A stretch of DNA of 64,000 nucleotides from Pseudomonas sp. N40(2020) (GCF_014472415.1 NZ_JACSZV010000015.1:1-64000); one strand, 5' to 3'; counted from the first letter of the stretch, positions 1 to 8,563 are shown. Translations and numbers: made by a program. Notes: generated from the letters alone by a model not told the origin.

Positions 1-21
1 CATGATCAAACTCTTCAGTTC
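1..21 (-). rRNA. rrs: 16S ribosomal RNA, 5' end only
   Basis: Read on the minus strand, these bases are the conserved first nucleotides of Pseudomonas 16S rRNA, ending in the AGAGTTTGATCATG universal primer site. The rest of the gene lies beyond the left edge of the window. The upstream leader and promoters at 22-342 have the expected orientation and spacing for an rrn operon. Confidence 0.95.
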
Positions 22-218
22 AAACATCTTTGGGTTTTTAAGAAACCCTAAACTTGGCTCAGCAATCGTTGGTTACATCTTTGATTTCTCGCGGAGTAAC
101 TTGTGATGCTGATAATCTTGTTGACTACCAGTCTGACTCCACAAGCACCCACACGAATTGCTTGATTCAGTTGTTAAAGAGCGGTTGGTTAAGATCTTTC
201 GTCTCAACCGAGGCGCGC
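22..218 (-). promoter_or_regulatory. rrn leader with boxA antitermination site
   Basis: This is the transcribed spacer between the promoter and the 16S gene. A boxA element, GCTCTTTAACAA on the minus strand, is at 171-182; it is the NusB/S10 loading site that makes rrn transcription resistant to Rho. The sequence around 100-170 is the conserved Pseudomonas rrn leader, which normally pairs with sequence past the 16S 3' end to form the RNase III processing stem; that partner is outside the window. Confidence 0.85.
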
Positions 219-246
219 ATTCTACAGCAGCCTCATTTACTGTCAA
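219..246 (-). promoter_or_regulatory. rrn promoter proximal to 16S
   Basis: On the minus strand TTGACA (241-246) and TAGAAT (219-224) are separated by 16 bp and followed by a GC-rich discriminator, GCGCGCC, typical of stringently controlled rRNA promoters. The promoter lies about 200 bp upstream of the 16S start. Confidence 0.85.
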
Positions 247-314
247 GCGATTATTTTCATTAAGAATCAATCACTTAGCTAGGTGAGCAGCAACTGCTCG
301 CTAGCGGGAGGCGA

Positions 315-342
315 ATAATACAGGACTAAAATTCGCGGTCAA
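315..342 (-). promoter_or_regulatory. second, distal rrn promoter
   Basis: On the minus strand TTGACC (337-342) and TATTAT (315-320) are separated by 16 bp and followed by the GC-rich stretch CGCCTCCCGC. The position, about 95 bp upstream of the proximal promoter, fits a tandem P1/P2 rrn arrangement. Confidence 0.75.
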
Positions 343-915
343 CCCCTGTCTGAAAATTCTTTTTGGTAGCCAAGTGCTCATGCTGCCACAGTCGACCTGC
401 CACGCCGAGATGGTCGTCACTGCGTCTATATATATAGAAGGGAAGCTATGGTGCTGACAGCGTTGCGAGAGAATCCATTGCAGCATCAGTGCATACGAGC
501 AGACGCTCAGCGCTACGCTACGCTACCAGCTCAACGTAACTCGACTCCCCGCCCGAATCTCACCCTCCATGGTGATGCACCGATTGTTCTTTAGTCAGTG
601 CCTAGCCATCGCTGGCAGTCCAGCGCCACACGGCCCGGACTTGAAGCCGTGCCCCCCCGTGGCGAGAGAACTTGCTCACGCTGGGCTGCGAACCGCCCCC
701 TGTAATCCTCCGCCAAACCAGCAGTCACTCCAACGCCCCCAAAACACTTCGCAAAACCTCACTGTGTTTAACCTGAATCCCACCCCTGTTTAAAGACATC
801 CGTCGTTACGTCATCCCAGGCTACAACGCCTTGCGCCATTACCTACGACTACGCCAGAATCCGCCGGCTTGTGCGCCTCGAGTGCGGGCTCTATCGTGGG
901 CTGGTCACTGAAAAG
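343..915. other. intergenic region with no supported gene
   Basis: This stretch lies between the rrn promoters and the DUF6124 leader. Short open frames are present on both strands, but none has a ribosome-binding site, a recognisable domain or convincing composition. A short AT palindrome (TCTATATATATAGA, about 424-437) stands out. I see no tRNA-like sequence. Confidence 0.5.
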
Positions 916-1080
916 CAGTGATCGGGTTTGGTAGCCCGGCATACCCAGGCGCATCGCGCACCTCCTGTAGAGATGGATTTTTCATCTCGGCTTGATGGTG
1001 GCCATGCGTAGGGCGTCTTCGGGCGCGCCGGGCTCCTGGGCCGGTCTACCAACCTGTGCATGGCCGCCACCCCTCGTTTG
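916..1080 (+). promoter_or_regulatory. structured leader upstream of the DUF6124 gene
   Basis: Several interleaved inverted repeats suggest a folded RNA. GTAGCCCGGC at 931-940 can pair with GCCGGGC at 1027-1033, GGCCATGC at 1000-1007 pairs perfectly with GCATGGCC at 1058-1065, and a small hairpin is at about 972-989. The element ends roughly 50 bp before the DUF6124 start. A shorter relative of its first 22 bases occurs at 23046-23067. I recall similar sequence in front of other Pseudomonas DUF6124 (DUF3077) genes but cannot assign it to a named RNA family. A role in controlling the downstream gene is inference. Confidence 0.5.
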
Positions 1081-1128
1081 GTAGCGAATGGTGAAGGCTC
1101 CTTAATCGTTTTCCCAGGAGTGTCATCC

Positions 1129-1491
1129 ATGTTCAAAATTACGCCCAACCCACCACAAACCGATCCAGCGTCCCCCTACGAATTAGCCGACTCGAAGAAA
1201 TTCCACGAAGCCGCCGAACGCGCCCTCGACCACTACCTGAAACCCGCAGCCGCCATCAACGCCACGCCCTACAAAACCAGCACTATGTTCTCCGCAAACC
1301 CAAAAACCCCGACTGAGGAATTGCTGGTTAACGCCAGTGAATCGCTGGGCTCGGCTTCGGTCATGCTTGGGAATGTGATTGGACTGGTGGACGGGTCGGC
1401 TCGCAAGACACTGCAAGGAATTGCGCAGGTAGTGATGCTGGGGGAATTGGCAGTGAATCGGGCGTTGGATAACGTTGTGCCGGTGGAGTAA
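1129..1491 (+). CDS. DUF6124 family protein
   Basis: This gene encodes 120 aa. The start chosen is ATG 1129, preceded by the ribosome-binding site CAGGAG; an in-frame ATG at 1060 would run back into the structured leader. The protein has an alanine-rich helical N-terminus, then the family signature around residues 58-76 (EELLVNASESL), and ends with the VMLGELAVNRALD motif near residue 110. Members are small cytoplasmic proteins, nearly confined to Pseudomonas and often present in many copies per genome; their function is unknown. A broken relative sits at 27649-28020. Confidence 0.85.
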   Translation: MFKITPNPPQTDPASPYELADSKKFHEAAERALDHYLKPAAAINATPYKTSTMFSANPKTPTEELLVNASESLGSASVMLGNVIGLVDGSARKTLQGIAQVVMLGELAVNRALDNVVPVE

Positions 1492-1496
1492 GTCGT

Positions 1497-1537
1497 GATC
1501 CTCTGGGGCAGCGACAGGTTGTTGCCCCAGAAGGATC
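1497..1537 (+). terminator. hairpin after the DUF6124 gene
   Basis: GATCCTCTGGGGCA and TGCCCCAGAAGGATC form a long imperfect stem with a 12-base loop directly after the stop codon. No T run follows, so it is a weak intrinsic terminator or an mRNA-stabilising hairpin. Confidence 0.5.
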
Positions 1538-1562
1538 AACTACTGACAAAGCTGCATGATGC

Positions 1563-1586
1563 GTCCGCTTTCGGCCAAGAGCTGCC
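1563..1586. repeat. palindromic repeat family, degenerate copy
   Basis: This is a diverged copy of the GTCCGCTTTCGGCC... palindrome seen intact at 23126-23149. It lies on one side of the small membrane protein gene at 1627-1812, with another copy on the other side. Confidence 0.55.
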
Positions 1587-1626
1587 GTTCGAGAAATGCA
1601 GCTTCTGACCCATTACAGACATCGAT

Positions 1627-1812
1627 TCAGGGGCCACTGGAATAGATGAGCACAGCTATAAATGCTACGAATGGAGATAGCAGAATCAGTCCACCGACGA
1701 CAACTGCCCAGCCCCAGGAAAAACCACTCTCACCCTTGAAGCGGCCGCCACTCAGCAAACCCAGCACAAAAACACCAATGCGATGAGCTATCAAATCGAT
1801 AACGAAGTCCAT
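1627..1812 (-). CDS. small hydrophobic membrane protein of unknown function
   Basis: The product is 61 aa with a strong ribosome-binding site (AAGGAG) 6-8 bases before the ATG. Two hydrophobic segments (about residues 7-20 and 33-57) are separated by a short polar, glycine-rich stretch, so a two-helix inner-membrane hairpin is likely. I do not recognise the family. The gene is flanked by two palindromic repeat copies (1563-1586, 1854-1877), suggesting an isolated single-gene unit. Confidence 0.65.
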   Translation of the reverse strand: MDFVIDLIAHRIGVFVLGLLSGGRFKGESGFSWGWAVVVGGLILLSPFVAFIAVLIYSSGP

Positions 1813-1853
1813 TGCTCCTTTCTCCTTGTCGGTTTTCCCAGCAATGTCAGAAC

Positions 1854-1877
1854 GTCTGCTTCTGGCCGAAAGCAGAC
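1854..1877. repeat. palindromic repeat, imperfect hairpin
   Basis: GTCTGCTTCTGGCCGAAAGCAGAC folds on itself with GTCTGCTT opposite AAGCAGAC. It is the same family as 23126-23149 (GTCCGCTTTCGGCCAGAAGC...), read on the opposite strand. Confidence 0.65.
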
Positions 1878-1993
1878 CTTACAACAGTAACCCCCTCTCC
1901 CGTCACAGACCTGTCACACCCAATTGCTAGCCTCACCCCGCCCAAACGCCCCCCTCTTCTCCGAATGCCTTCCAACCCAAGGAACCGCCTAAA

Positions 1994-2965
1994 GTGTTCC
2001 CAACCCCACCCCGCCAAAAAATTATCCTCCGCTCCGCAAACCTCCACTCCGAAGACTTCGGCGCGCTCTTCTCCAAACTCTTCGGCAACCGCTATTCCGA
2101 CACCCCGCCTTTACCCTCCAACATCATCATCGGCGGTGTCTATGGCCGTCACGAAGGCGTCAGTTTTCGTCGCATGCATTACCACGGCGATTTCACCGTG
2201 ACCTTCCCAGACCCGCAGGACGAAATTACTTTCGTCATCCCCACTGCCGGCAGGATCATCTTCAACCACGCCACCGAATCCATCGGCATGGCGCACATCG
2301 GTTTAGCCATCGACAAGGCTGACATTCGCTCGATGCACTTCCTCGACAATCACGCGCAGCATGGGATGTCGATTAGTCGGGGTCAGCTCACCGAGCGGTT
2401 GTCGATGCTGTTGGGTAAGCCGGTTCTGCAGAAGATTGTGTTTGAGCCGGTGGTGGATCTGAACACGGCGCCGTTTCAGGGGATCAAGGCGTTGATCGAT
2501 TTGGCGACGGGGACGGAGTTTGATGTGTTGATCAACACCGGCACGTTGATGCCGTCGCGGTTGCGGGAGATGTTGATTGATGCGGTGCTGGAAGCCTGGC
2601 CGCACAATTTCACTGAGGCCTTGCGCCGCCCTGCTCCGTTGATTGCGCCGCGGCATGTGAAGTTGGTGGTGGAGTTTATCCAGGCGCATCCGGAGCAGTT
2701 GGTGAGTGGTGTGGATCTGGCGCGGTTGAGTAATGTCAGTCAGCGCGCATTGCAGGAGGGGTTTCGGCGGTTTGTCGGGACGTCGATTGTGGCGTATCAG
2801 CGGCAGGTGCGGTTGGAGCGGGCTTATGAGACGTTGGCGCAGCGGCATTCGGGGTCGGTGACTGAGGTGGCGTTGCGGTTTGGGTTTAGTAACGTCGGGC
2901 GGTTTTGTCAGTATTTTCAGAAGGCTTATGGGGTCAGTCCTGCGCAGTTGATCGGTCGGCGTTGA
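1994..2965 (+). CDS. AraC family transcriptional regulator
   Basis: The product is 323 aa from a GTG start. The N-terminal part (about 30-200) resembles the AraC_binding_2 cupin-like sensing domain found in regulators of aromatic catabolism. The C-terminal part (about 220-320) is an AraC/XylS double helix-turn-helix: the first HTH includes VDLARLSNVSQRALQEGFRR, and the second contains SVTEVALRFGFSNVGRFCQYF and ends in the typical YGVSPAQL. There is no catabolic operon next to it, so the effector and targets are unknown. The next gene, a c-di-GMP phosphodiesterase, starts 121 bp downstream on the same strand. Confidence 0.9.
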   Translation: MFPTPPRQKIILRSANLHSEDFGALFSKLFGNRYSDTPPLPSNIIIGGVYGRHEGVSFRRMHYHGDFTVTFPDPQDEITFVIPTAGRIIFNHATESIGMAHIGLAIDKADIRSMHFLDNHAQHGMSISRGQLTERLSMLLGKPVLQKIVFEPVVDLNTAPFQGIKALIDLATGTEFDVLINTGTLMPSRLREMLIDAVLEAWPHNFTEALRRPAPLIAPRHVKLVVEFIQAHPEQLVSGVDLARLSNVSQRALQEGFRRFVGTSIVAYQRQVRLERAYETLAQRHSGSVTEVALRFGFSNVGRFCQYFQKAYGVSPAQLIGRR

Positions 2966-3086
2966 GCGTTGCTCGGAAATATTGATCTGCGACAAGTTTG
3001 CTGGCGGGCGGCGGGGGTAAGCTGGTTTTGCTGAAGAAACAGCCGTGCAGCCGCACGTCACGGGCCGAGGGCCAAGGTGGCGTCAA

Positions 3087-4670
3087 ATGAATAAAAAACG
3101 CATTGTCTGGGGGAGCATTCTCCTGGGCCTTCCGTGTGTCTTGCTTCCCGTACTTTTGATGGGCTATGTCGCCTGGGTGTTGAACCTGGCCGCGACGCAG
3201 CAACGTCTGGAATCGCTGGCCGTCGTGGCCTCGAATCGCGCCAACAATACGTTCCATGAAGCGGCCGGCGTGCTGAAGAGCATCGCTGCGTCCGAACTCG
3301 CCCCTTGCACCCCGGACAGCATCGATGAAATGCGTCTGCTGACCATCAACACCTTCTCGGTGAAGTCGATCGGCTACGTCGAGGAAGAGGTTTACGTCTG
3401 CGGTTCGTGGGGGACGGTGGGCCATCGGGTGACGCCGTGGAAGGAAGATTTCACCACCGCTGATGGTGTGCGTGTGTCGCTTGGCGTTCAGGCGCGAATT
3501 GTTCCCGCCAAGCCGATGATGGCGCTGCAATATGCTGCGTTTAACGTGCTGGTCGACCCTGAGCAGTTTTTGCAGGTGATGGTGGAGGATGATGTGCATC
3601 TGATGGTCGGCACCGCCGCCGGGCAACTGGTCGGTGTATCACGGCCGGGGGCGGAGCGGTTCATTAGCCGGGTACATTTGGGCTCGGCCACAGCGCTGGA
3701 GGATGGCTATCTCTATACGCTGGTGCACAGCGGCGACTGGGTGGCGATTGCCGCGGTGTCGCGCCATGAGTTACTGCAGGGGCTGATCCGCAGGGAGATG
3801 CTGTTATTGCCGATGGGTGGGCTGCTCGCCGGCATGCTGGTGTTGATGCTCGTCGGGCGTACCCGGCAGCGCTTGTCGCCACTGGCCGAACTTGAGGTGG
3901 CGGTGCGCAATCACGAGTTCATCGTGCACTATCAGCCGATCATCGATTTGCACGATGGCGCCTGCGTCGGGGCCGAAGCGCTGGTGCGCTGGCTGCGTCC
4001 GGACGGCAGCCTGGTGCCGCCAGACGCGTTTATTCCATTAGCGGAGCAGAGTGGTTTGATTCTGCCGATCACGGATCAGGTCATCGACCATGTACTCGAG
4101 GATCTGGGGCCGCTACTGGTGCAGCAGCGTGATCTGCATGTGGCGATCAACCTGGCGGCGGCGGATGTCAGCAGCGGGCGTTTTCTGCCCCGGCTGCAAG
4201 CGGCGATAAGCAAGGCTGATGTGTGGCCGAGTCAGATATGGCTTGAGGCAACCGAGCGCGGCTTTCTGCAGATTGATGCGGCGCGGCAGATGATTAATCG
4301 GGCGCGAGAGTTGGGCTTTGTGGCGGCCATCGACGATTTCGGCACCGGGTTTTCCAGCCTGCAGCATCTGCAGCAGTTGCCATTGGATGTGTTGAAGATC
4401 GACAAGTCGTTCGTCGACAGCATCGACGTCGATCCGGCGGCGTCTTCGGTGACGGTGCATATCATCGAAATGGCCAAGAGTCTGCGCTTGAAACTGGTGG
4501 CTGAGGGCATAGAGACCGAGGCGCAGCGCGAGTATTTGCGTGGTCATGGCGTGCACTTCGGGCAAGGTTGGCTGTTTGCCAGACCGATGCCCGTCGCGCA
4601 ATTTTATGGGTTCCTGCACAAGCATTCGAATACTCAGGCGCCAGTTGGGCAAGCACTTGAATGCCTGTGA
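3087..4670 (+). CDS. CSS-type membrane EAL-domain c-di-GMP phosphodiesterase
   Basis: The product is 527 aa starting at ATG 3087 (a further in-frame ATG at 3045 adds 14 unlikely residues). A transmembrane helix (about 9-33) and a second one (about 234-256) bracket a periplasmic CSS-motif domain with two cysteines, C74 and C105, the latter in VYVCGSWG. The EAL domain (about 275-515) keeps the catalytic set: EALVRW, INLAAAD, LEATERG, IDDFGTGFS, LKIDKSF, AEGIET and GQGW. It should hydrolyse c-di-GMP to pGpG, under control of periplasmic thiol redox state as shown for the enterobacterial CSS-EAL proteins. It is convergent with the autotransporter gene, 11 bp away. Confidence 0.92.
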   Translation: MNKKRIVWGSILLGLPCVLLPVLLMGYVAWVLNLAATQQRLESLAVVASNRANNTFHEAAGVLKSIAASELAPCTPDSIDEMRLLTINTFSVKSIGYVEEEVYVCGSWGTVGHRVTPWKEDFTTADGVRVSLGVQARIVPAKPMMALQYAAFNVLVDPEQFLQVMVEDDVHLMVGTAAGQLVGVSRPGAERFISRVHLGSATALEDGYLYTLVHSGDWVAIAAVSRHELLQGLIRREMLLLPMGGLLAGMLVLMLVGRTRQRLSPLAELEVAVRNHEFIVHYQPIIDLHDGACVGAEALVRWLRPDGSLVPPDAFIPLAEQSGLILPITDQVIDHVLEDLGPLLVQQRDLHVAINLAAADVSSGRFLPRLQAAISKADVWPSQIWLEATERGFLQIDAARQMINRARELGFVAAIDDFGTGFSSLQHLQQLPLDVLKIDKSFVDSIDVDPAASSVTVHIIEMAKSLRLKLVAEGIETEAQREYLRGHGVHFGQGWLFARPMPVAQFYGFLHKHSNTQAPVGQALECL

Positions 4671-4681
4671 ATGCAGCGCTT

Positions 4682-6601
4682 TTAGAACTGGTAACTGGCC
4701 TTCAGGCTACCTGCGAAACCGTGGCTATCCCCGCCTCCGCTGGCACCCACTTCAGCGCCCACGCTCACCGGGCCAAGGCTGGCCATCAGGTTGACGCCGC
4801 CGCTGAACTGATCGCGGTTGTCGAAAGCGGCGCGTTGTTCGACATCCAGCCCCAGTAAGTGACCTTCACTGTCGACCTGATGATTGCCGAGTACATGCTC
4901 GTAACCCACGCGCGCACCGGGCACCAGTTGCCAGTTACCCATGGCAATCGGGGTGAAGGACATGTCGAGATTGGCCACGGCGCTGCGGCGGGTTTGTTTG
5001 CTGTCGTCGACGTCCAACGACAGTTCGCTGCCCTTCTCTTTGAAGCCTTTCAGATCGAGGTGGCTGACACGCACGCCGAGACTCGGCTCCAGAATCACGC
5101 CACTTACAGGTACGCGGTAACCCAGCGCCAACGTCGCGCCGGTGAGGTTGCCGTGGGTGTCGCCCTTCGCTGTGCCGAGGCCGCTACCGAGGTCGCGTTT
5201 GCTGTCGTAATCGACGTAACCGGCGCTGGCGTTGGCATCGACGAACAGGCCGCGTTCCAGACTGGTGAAACCGTAGCGGGCGCCAATGTTGAAGAAGGTG
5301 AAGTCGGTATCGGCCTCGCCACCCGCACCACCGACAGTGCCTTTGCTGTAGCCGAAGCCGCCGCGTGCGCTGAGTTGTTCGGTGAAGCGTTGGGTGATGC
5401 CGACCATCAGGCCCTGGCTGTGTTCGTTGCTGCTGTCGGCATGGGCTGAGCCGTCGGTGCCGAGGTAGCCGGCGAGCGCGGTGGTCCACAAACGGTATTG
5501 GCCGACTTTGAGGTCGGTGCCGCTGGCGAAGGGGGCGGTGGCTTGTTCAATCAGTGCGTTCTGGCGCAGCAGGTAGCTGGCGGCGTCAGCGTGGACTTGG
5601 CCGCCTACCGTGGATTCGACGCCGCCGAGGGTGCCGGCGTCGATGGCCGATTGCAGGTAATAGTTGTAAGCGCTGTAGGTGCCGGACAGGTTGGTGTTCT
5701 GCAACTGGCGCAAAAGCTCGGCGCCGGCAGCCGCGTTGCGGATCAGGCCAACCTGACCGGGCAGGCTGTTGTACTCGACCAGTTTGCCGCGCAGGACGTA
5801 GATGGTTTCCTGCGACAGGCCCAGGCCTTGTTTGAGGTAGTTGTCCATGCTGCCGTATTCGGCGGTGACTTCATCGAGGCCGGCCTGCAAGTAGCTGGCC
5901 TGCACACCGAGCAGTGGCGCGTAGATGCTCGCCATACTTGCCGGCATTGCTTTCAACGTGGCAGCGACGCGGGCGGCGGTGTAGTCGTTGGTCGCCAGGT
6001 AATTGGCCATGATGGTAGCGTCGTCGACGCCGGCGATGCTCTGCAACACGGCGGCGGTCCAGCCGGTGCGATCCTTGCCGGCGGTGCAGTGGAACAACTG
6101 TGCGGCGTCGACGCTGGCGAGTTCGTTGAACAGTTTGCCGAACTGGCCGCGCATGCCCGCATCGCTGACGAACGCGCGGTTGGTCTGTTCCATCATGGCG
6201 ATGGCGTCGGCGGCGCTTTTGAACGAGATCGTGGTGATGTTTGCGCCGGAAGTGGTGCTGCCGATGATGTCGATGTTTTCGTAGGTTGCGCCAGTGAGCA
6301 GGGTGTCCGGCGTCGCGGCGATTTCGCTTGGCGTGCGCAGGTCGTAAATGGCGTTGATACCGAGACTGTTGAGCGTCGTCAGATCCGCCGCCGACGGGGT
6401 CAGCGCGTTGGAGCGGTAGAACACGCCACTACGCATCGTCCCATCGTGGGCGGTGGAATACGCGGTGGTGAGGCCGGCGATGTCACGGAAGTTGTCGATG
6501 CTGCTCAGACGCGGCGTATCGAGCGCGACGGACTCGGCAGCGTGGGCAGCGGCGATAGACAGGCTCAGAACGGACAGCGAACACAGAAGACGTTGGAACA
6601 C
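4682..6601 (-). CDS. autotransporter with tyrosine-phosphatase passenger
   Basis: The product is 639 aa. Residues 1-21 form a signal peptide ending AAHA. Residues about 25-285 match bacterial PTP/Lipo phosphatases (Y_phosphatase3), with the complete P-loop HCTAGKDRTG (nucleophile C172, R178), an upstream DNFRDIAGL motif and the DLRTPSE loop. A linker follows, and from about 367 an autotransporter beta-barrel made of alternating amphipathic strands runs to the C-terminal YQF. The expected location is the outer membrane, with the phosphatase exposed or released. Substrates are unknown; secreted phosphatases of this fold act on phosphotyrosine or phosphoinositides. The gene appears monocistronic. 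Confidence 0.9.
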   Translation of the reverse strand: MFQRLLCSLSVLSLSIAAAHAAESVALDTPRLSSIDNFRDIAGLTTAYSTAHDGTMRSGVFYRSNALTPSAADLTTLNSLGINAIYDLRTPSEIAATPDTLLTGATYENIDIIGSTTSGANITTISFKSAADAIAMMEQTNRAFVSDAGMRGQFGKLFNELASVDAAQLFHCTAGKDRTGWTAAVLQSIAGVDDATIMANYLATNDYTAARVAATLKAMPASMASIYAPLLGVQASYLQAGLDEVTAEYGSMDNYLKQGLGLSQETIYVLRGKLVEYNSLPGQVGLIRNAAAGAELLRQLQNTNLSGTYSAYNYYLQSAIDAGTLGGVESTVGGQVHADAASYLLRQNALIEQATAPFASGTDLKVGQYRLWTTALAGYLGTDGSAHADSSNEHSQGLMVGITQRFTEQLSARGGFGYSKGTVGGAGGEADTDFTFFNIGARYGFTSLERGLFVDANASAGYVDYDSKRDLGSGLGTAKGDTHGNLTGATLALGYRVPVSGVILEPSLGVRVSHLDLKGFKEKGSELSLDVDDSKQTRRSAVANLDMSFTPIAMGNWQLVPGARVGYEHVLGNHQVDSEGHLLGLDVEQRAAFDNRDQFSGGVNLMASLGPVSVGAEVGASGGGDSHGFAGSLKASYQF

Positions 6602-6845
6602 AGTGCAGCCTCATGGAATAAGCGTTGGGCTGGTGACTATGTGCAATGAAGTGATACGGAATATGACAGATTGAGTTCGAGTGAAAATGGCTGCGCGATT
6701 GGGCCGTGGGGTACGTAATCTGTCCATTAACGACGACTTCAGCGATTTCCCGCGGGCGCTGATGTTTGCCGATGAACTTGATCCGCTACGAGACGATACC
6801 CTGATAAAGCGCACTGGCCGTCAGCAGCGCCGCAACCAAGTGGCC

Positions 6846-6875
6846 AAAAAAAGCCCGGCGGTTGAGGCCGGGCTT
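6846..6875 (-). terminator. Rho-independent terminator
   Basis: On the minus strand AAGCCCGGC, a 7-base loop and GCCGGGCTT are followed by a run of seven Ts. It lies about 30 bp after the stop of the small secreted protein gene at 6905-7084. Confidence 0.85.
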
Positions 6876-6904
6876 TCATCGAGTATTGCGGTCAAACCTT
6901 GCAC

Positions 6905-7084
6905 TCAGACTGCACGGCGTTCGAGCAGACGGTCAGAACCACCTTCGGCTACCCGATTGCCTATCAGGCGATCCGAACCATCGGCGGCAACGGCGTCGCT
7001 GAACAGTGGATCGGTTTCAGTCGCGGCAAAAGCGTTCAGTGCAAAGATCGAGAAAGCGATGCCGAGGATGGTTTGACGTTTCAT
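6905..7084 (-). CDS. small secreted protein with GGSDRL-type repeats
   Basis: The product is 59 aa. ATG 7084 is chosen because a TCTGGAGC ribosome-binding site lies just upstream and the protein then begins with a clean signal peptide (about 1-20, ending NAFA). The mature part contains two degenerate repeats (DGSDRLIGNRV and GGSDRLLERRAV). Similar small Pseudomonas proteins with repeated AEGGSDRL units are often labelled phage infection protein, but I know of no solid evidence for that role. The gene has its own terminator. Confidence 0.75.
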   Translation of the reverse strand: MKRQTILGIAFSIFALNAFAATETDPLFSDAVAADGSDRLIGNRVAEGGSDRLLERRAV

Positions 7085-7233
7085 GGCGGTGTGCTCCAGA
7101 AGTGCAGTGAGTGGGTATGGAGCCGATCTTACGCCGCAAATCTGATATGAAAACCTGATTGAGTTAATGGCTGTTATTGACACAGTCAATGATACCGCCG
7201 ATCAAACACATTCAGGTCAGGACGCTGTTCGAC

Positions 7234-7545
7234 TCATCCTTGTTCGCCGGTAGAAAAAGCCGGCCCCTCAATGTGATAGACCGTGGGCTCCTGCGAAAAA
7301 TATTCCTCCAGGCCCAGCATGAATATCCGATGGTCTTCGCTCGCTTCAAAGCCCGGGGTGTGATCTTCCAGTGTTTGCCACTGCACGATCAGGCTGAATT
7401 GATGGGGGGTTTCGATCCCCTGAGCGAGCGTGTGACCGATATACCCCTTTGCGCGGCTGAGCAAAGGAGCCACCTCGGCAAATGCATGTCTGAATTTTTC
7501 AATGTGTTGCTGGTGAACCGGGAGCAAAGCGATTTCATAAATCAT
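7234..7545 (-). CDS. antibiotic biosynthesis monooxygenase (ABM) domain protein
   Basis: The product is 103 aa with the dimeric alpha+beta barrel ABM fold: IYEIALLPV strand, the HAFAEVAPLL helix, then FSLIVQWQTLEDHTPGF. Such proteins are cofactor-free oxygenases or quinol-binding proteins; the YgiN type acts on quinols. It lies 55 bp downstream of an MDR oxidoreductase and is probably cotranscribed with it under the ArsR repressor, which suits a quinone or reactive-aromatic detoxification role. Confidence 0.85.
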   Translation of the reverse strand: MIYEIALLPVHQQHIEKFRHAFAEVAPLLSRAKGYIGHTLAQGIETPHQFSLIVQWQTLEDHTPGFEASEDHRIFMLGLEEYFSQEPTVYHIEGPAFSTGEQG

Positions 7546-7600
7546 GGCGTTTCTCCAAATCGAGTTTCAATAGTCAACAATGCGCACTGATCAGGTGAGT

Positions 7601-8563
7601 CTACGGCGCGACGGTAATTGCGATTTTTCCCTGAAGACCGTTGTTGCGACTCTCCAGCCGCGCATGAGCAAGTGGAATGTCGGCAAGCGAATACACAGCA
7701 CCCACATGCGGCCGTAGCTGACCGCGCTCCACCAATGCGCTCAACTCATCCAGCTTGCCGCGATTTTGTCGGGTGAACACGAAGTGATAACTGGCGTTCT
7801 TGCCCCAGGCCTGAACGAGGTTTTGTGGCTGGGCAATGTCCACAATCGAGACCACCCGGCCAAGTTGCGCGAGTACATCGGGGCTGCGCGACAATGTGTT
7901 GCCACCAATGGTGTCGAACACCACATCGACGCCGTGGCCAGCCGTTTCCCGCAGGATGACCTCGACGTAATCTTCCTTTTCGTAGTCGATAATCACGTCG
8001 GCACCCAAACCCCGTGCGAACTCGAAGTTTGCCTCGCGTACGGTAGTGAACACCTTGGCGCCCATGGCTTTTGCCAGCTGTATCGCGACATGACCGACGC
8101 CGCCCGCACCGCCGTGCACCAGGATGCTTTCCCCCACTCTGAGCGCCGCTCGCACGACCAGTGCTTCCCACGCCGTCCCGCCAACCAGCGTCAAACTTGC
8201 CGCTTCAAGATGGCTCAGCGAAGGCGGCTTCTTGCCAATGATGCTTTCGGCCGCCACGTGGTATTCGGCATAACTGCCTGAGCCTTCAAATATTTGCGGG
8301 GTGTACCAGACTTCGTCTCCCGGAGCGAAAGCTGTCACCCCCGGCCCGACAGCTTCGACAACCCCAGACACGTCGTGCCCGGTGATGGCCGGCAGCGGCA
8401 CCAGATCGGGATAATCGCCACGTCGAACCTGGAAATCCAACGGATTGATGGAGGTTGCGTGTACCCGAACCAAGACCTGTCCTGCCTGCGGCACTGGTTT
8501 GGGCACGTCGCAAAGTTCGAACGATTCCGGACCGCCAAATGATTTCAGTATCAGCGCTTTCAC
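7601..8563 (-). CDS. zinc-independent MDR NAD(P)-dependent oxidoreductase, quinone reductase-like
   Basis: The product is 320 aa of the medium-chain dehydrogenase superfamily: an N-terminal GroES-like domain (about 1-120), then a Rossmann domain with [17 protein letters not shown]. The structural zinc cysteines of classical alcohol dehydrogenases are absent, placing it with quinone oxidoreductases and enoyl reductases. An ArsR-type operator (8591-8610) lies 28 bp before the start, and the repressor gene is immediately upstream. Confidence 0.9.
   Translation of the reverse strand: MKALILKSFGGPESFELCDVPKPVPQAGQVLVRVHATSINPLDFQVRRGDYPDLVPLPAITGHDVSGVVEAVGPGVTAFAPGDEVWYTPQIFEGSGSYAEYHVAAESIIGKKPPSLSHLEAASLTLVGGTAWEALVVRAALRVGESILVHGGAGGVGHVAIQLAKAMGAKVFTTVREANFEFARGLGADVIIDYEKEDYVEVILRETAGHGVDVVFDTIGGNTLSRSPDVLAQLGRVVSIVDIAQPQNLVQAWGKNASYHFVFTRQNRGKLDELSALVERGQLRPHVGAVYSLADIPLAHARLESRNNGLQGKIAITVAP

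Noticed and set aside
54..270. short open frames on both strands
   Set aside because: They fall inside the transcribed rrn leader and its promoter.
569..793. 74-codon plus-strand frame
   Set aside because: No ribosome-binding site, proline-rich composition and no similarity that I can see.
2303..3061. 252-codon open frame on the minus strand
   Set aside because: It lies opposite the AraC gene and is low-complexity (Pro, Arg, Gln-rich), typical of antisense translation.
5498..6649. 383-codon open frame on the plus strand
   Set aside because: It is antisense to the autotransporter gene; GC-rich codon use leaves the opposite strand open, and the translation has no recognisable domain.
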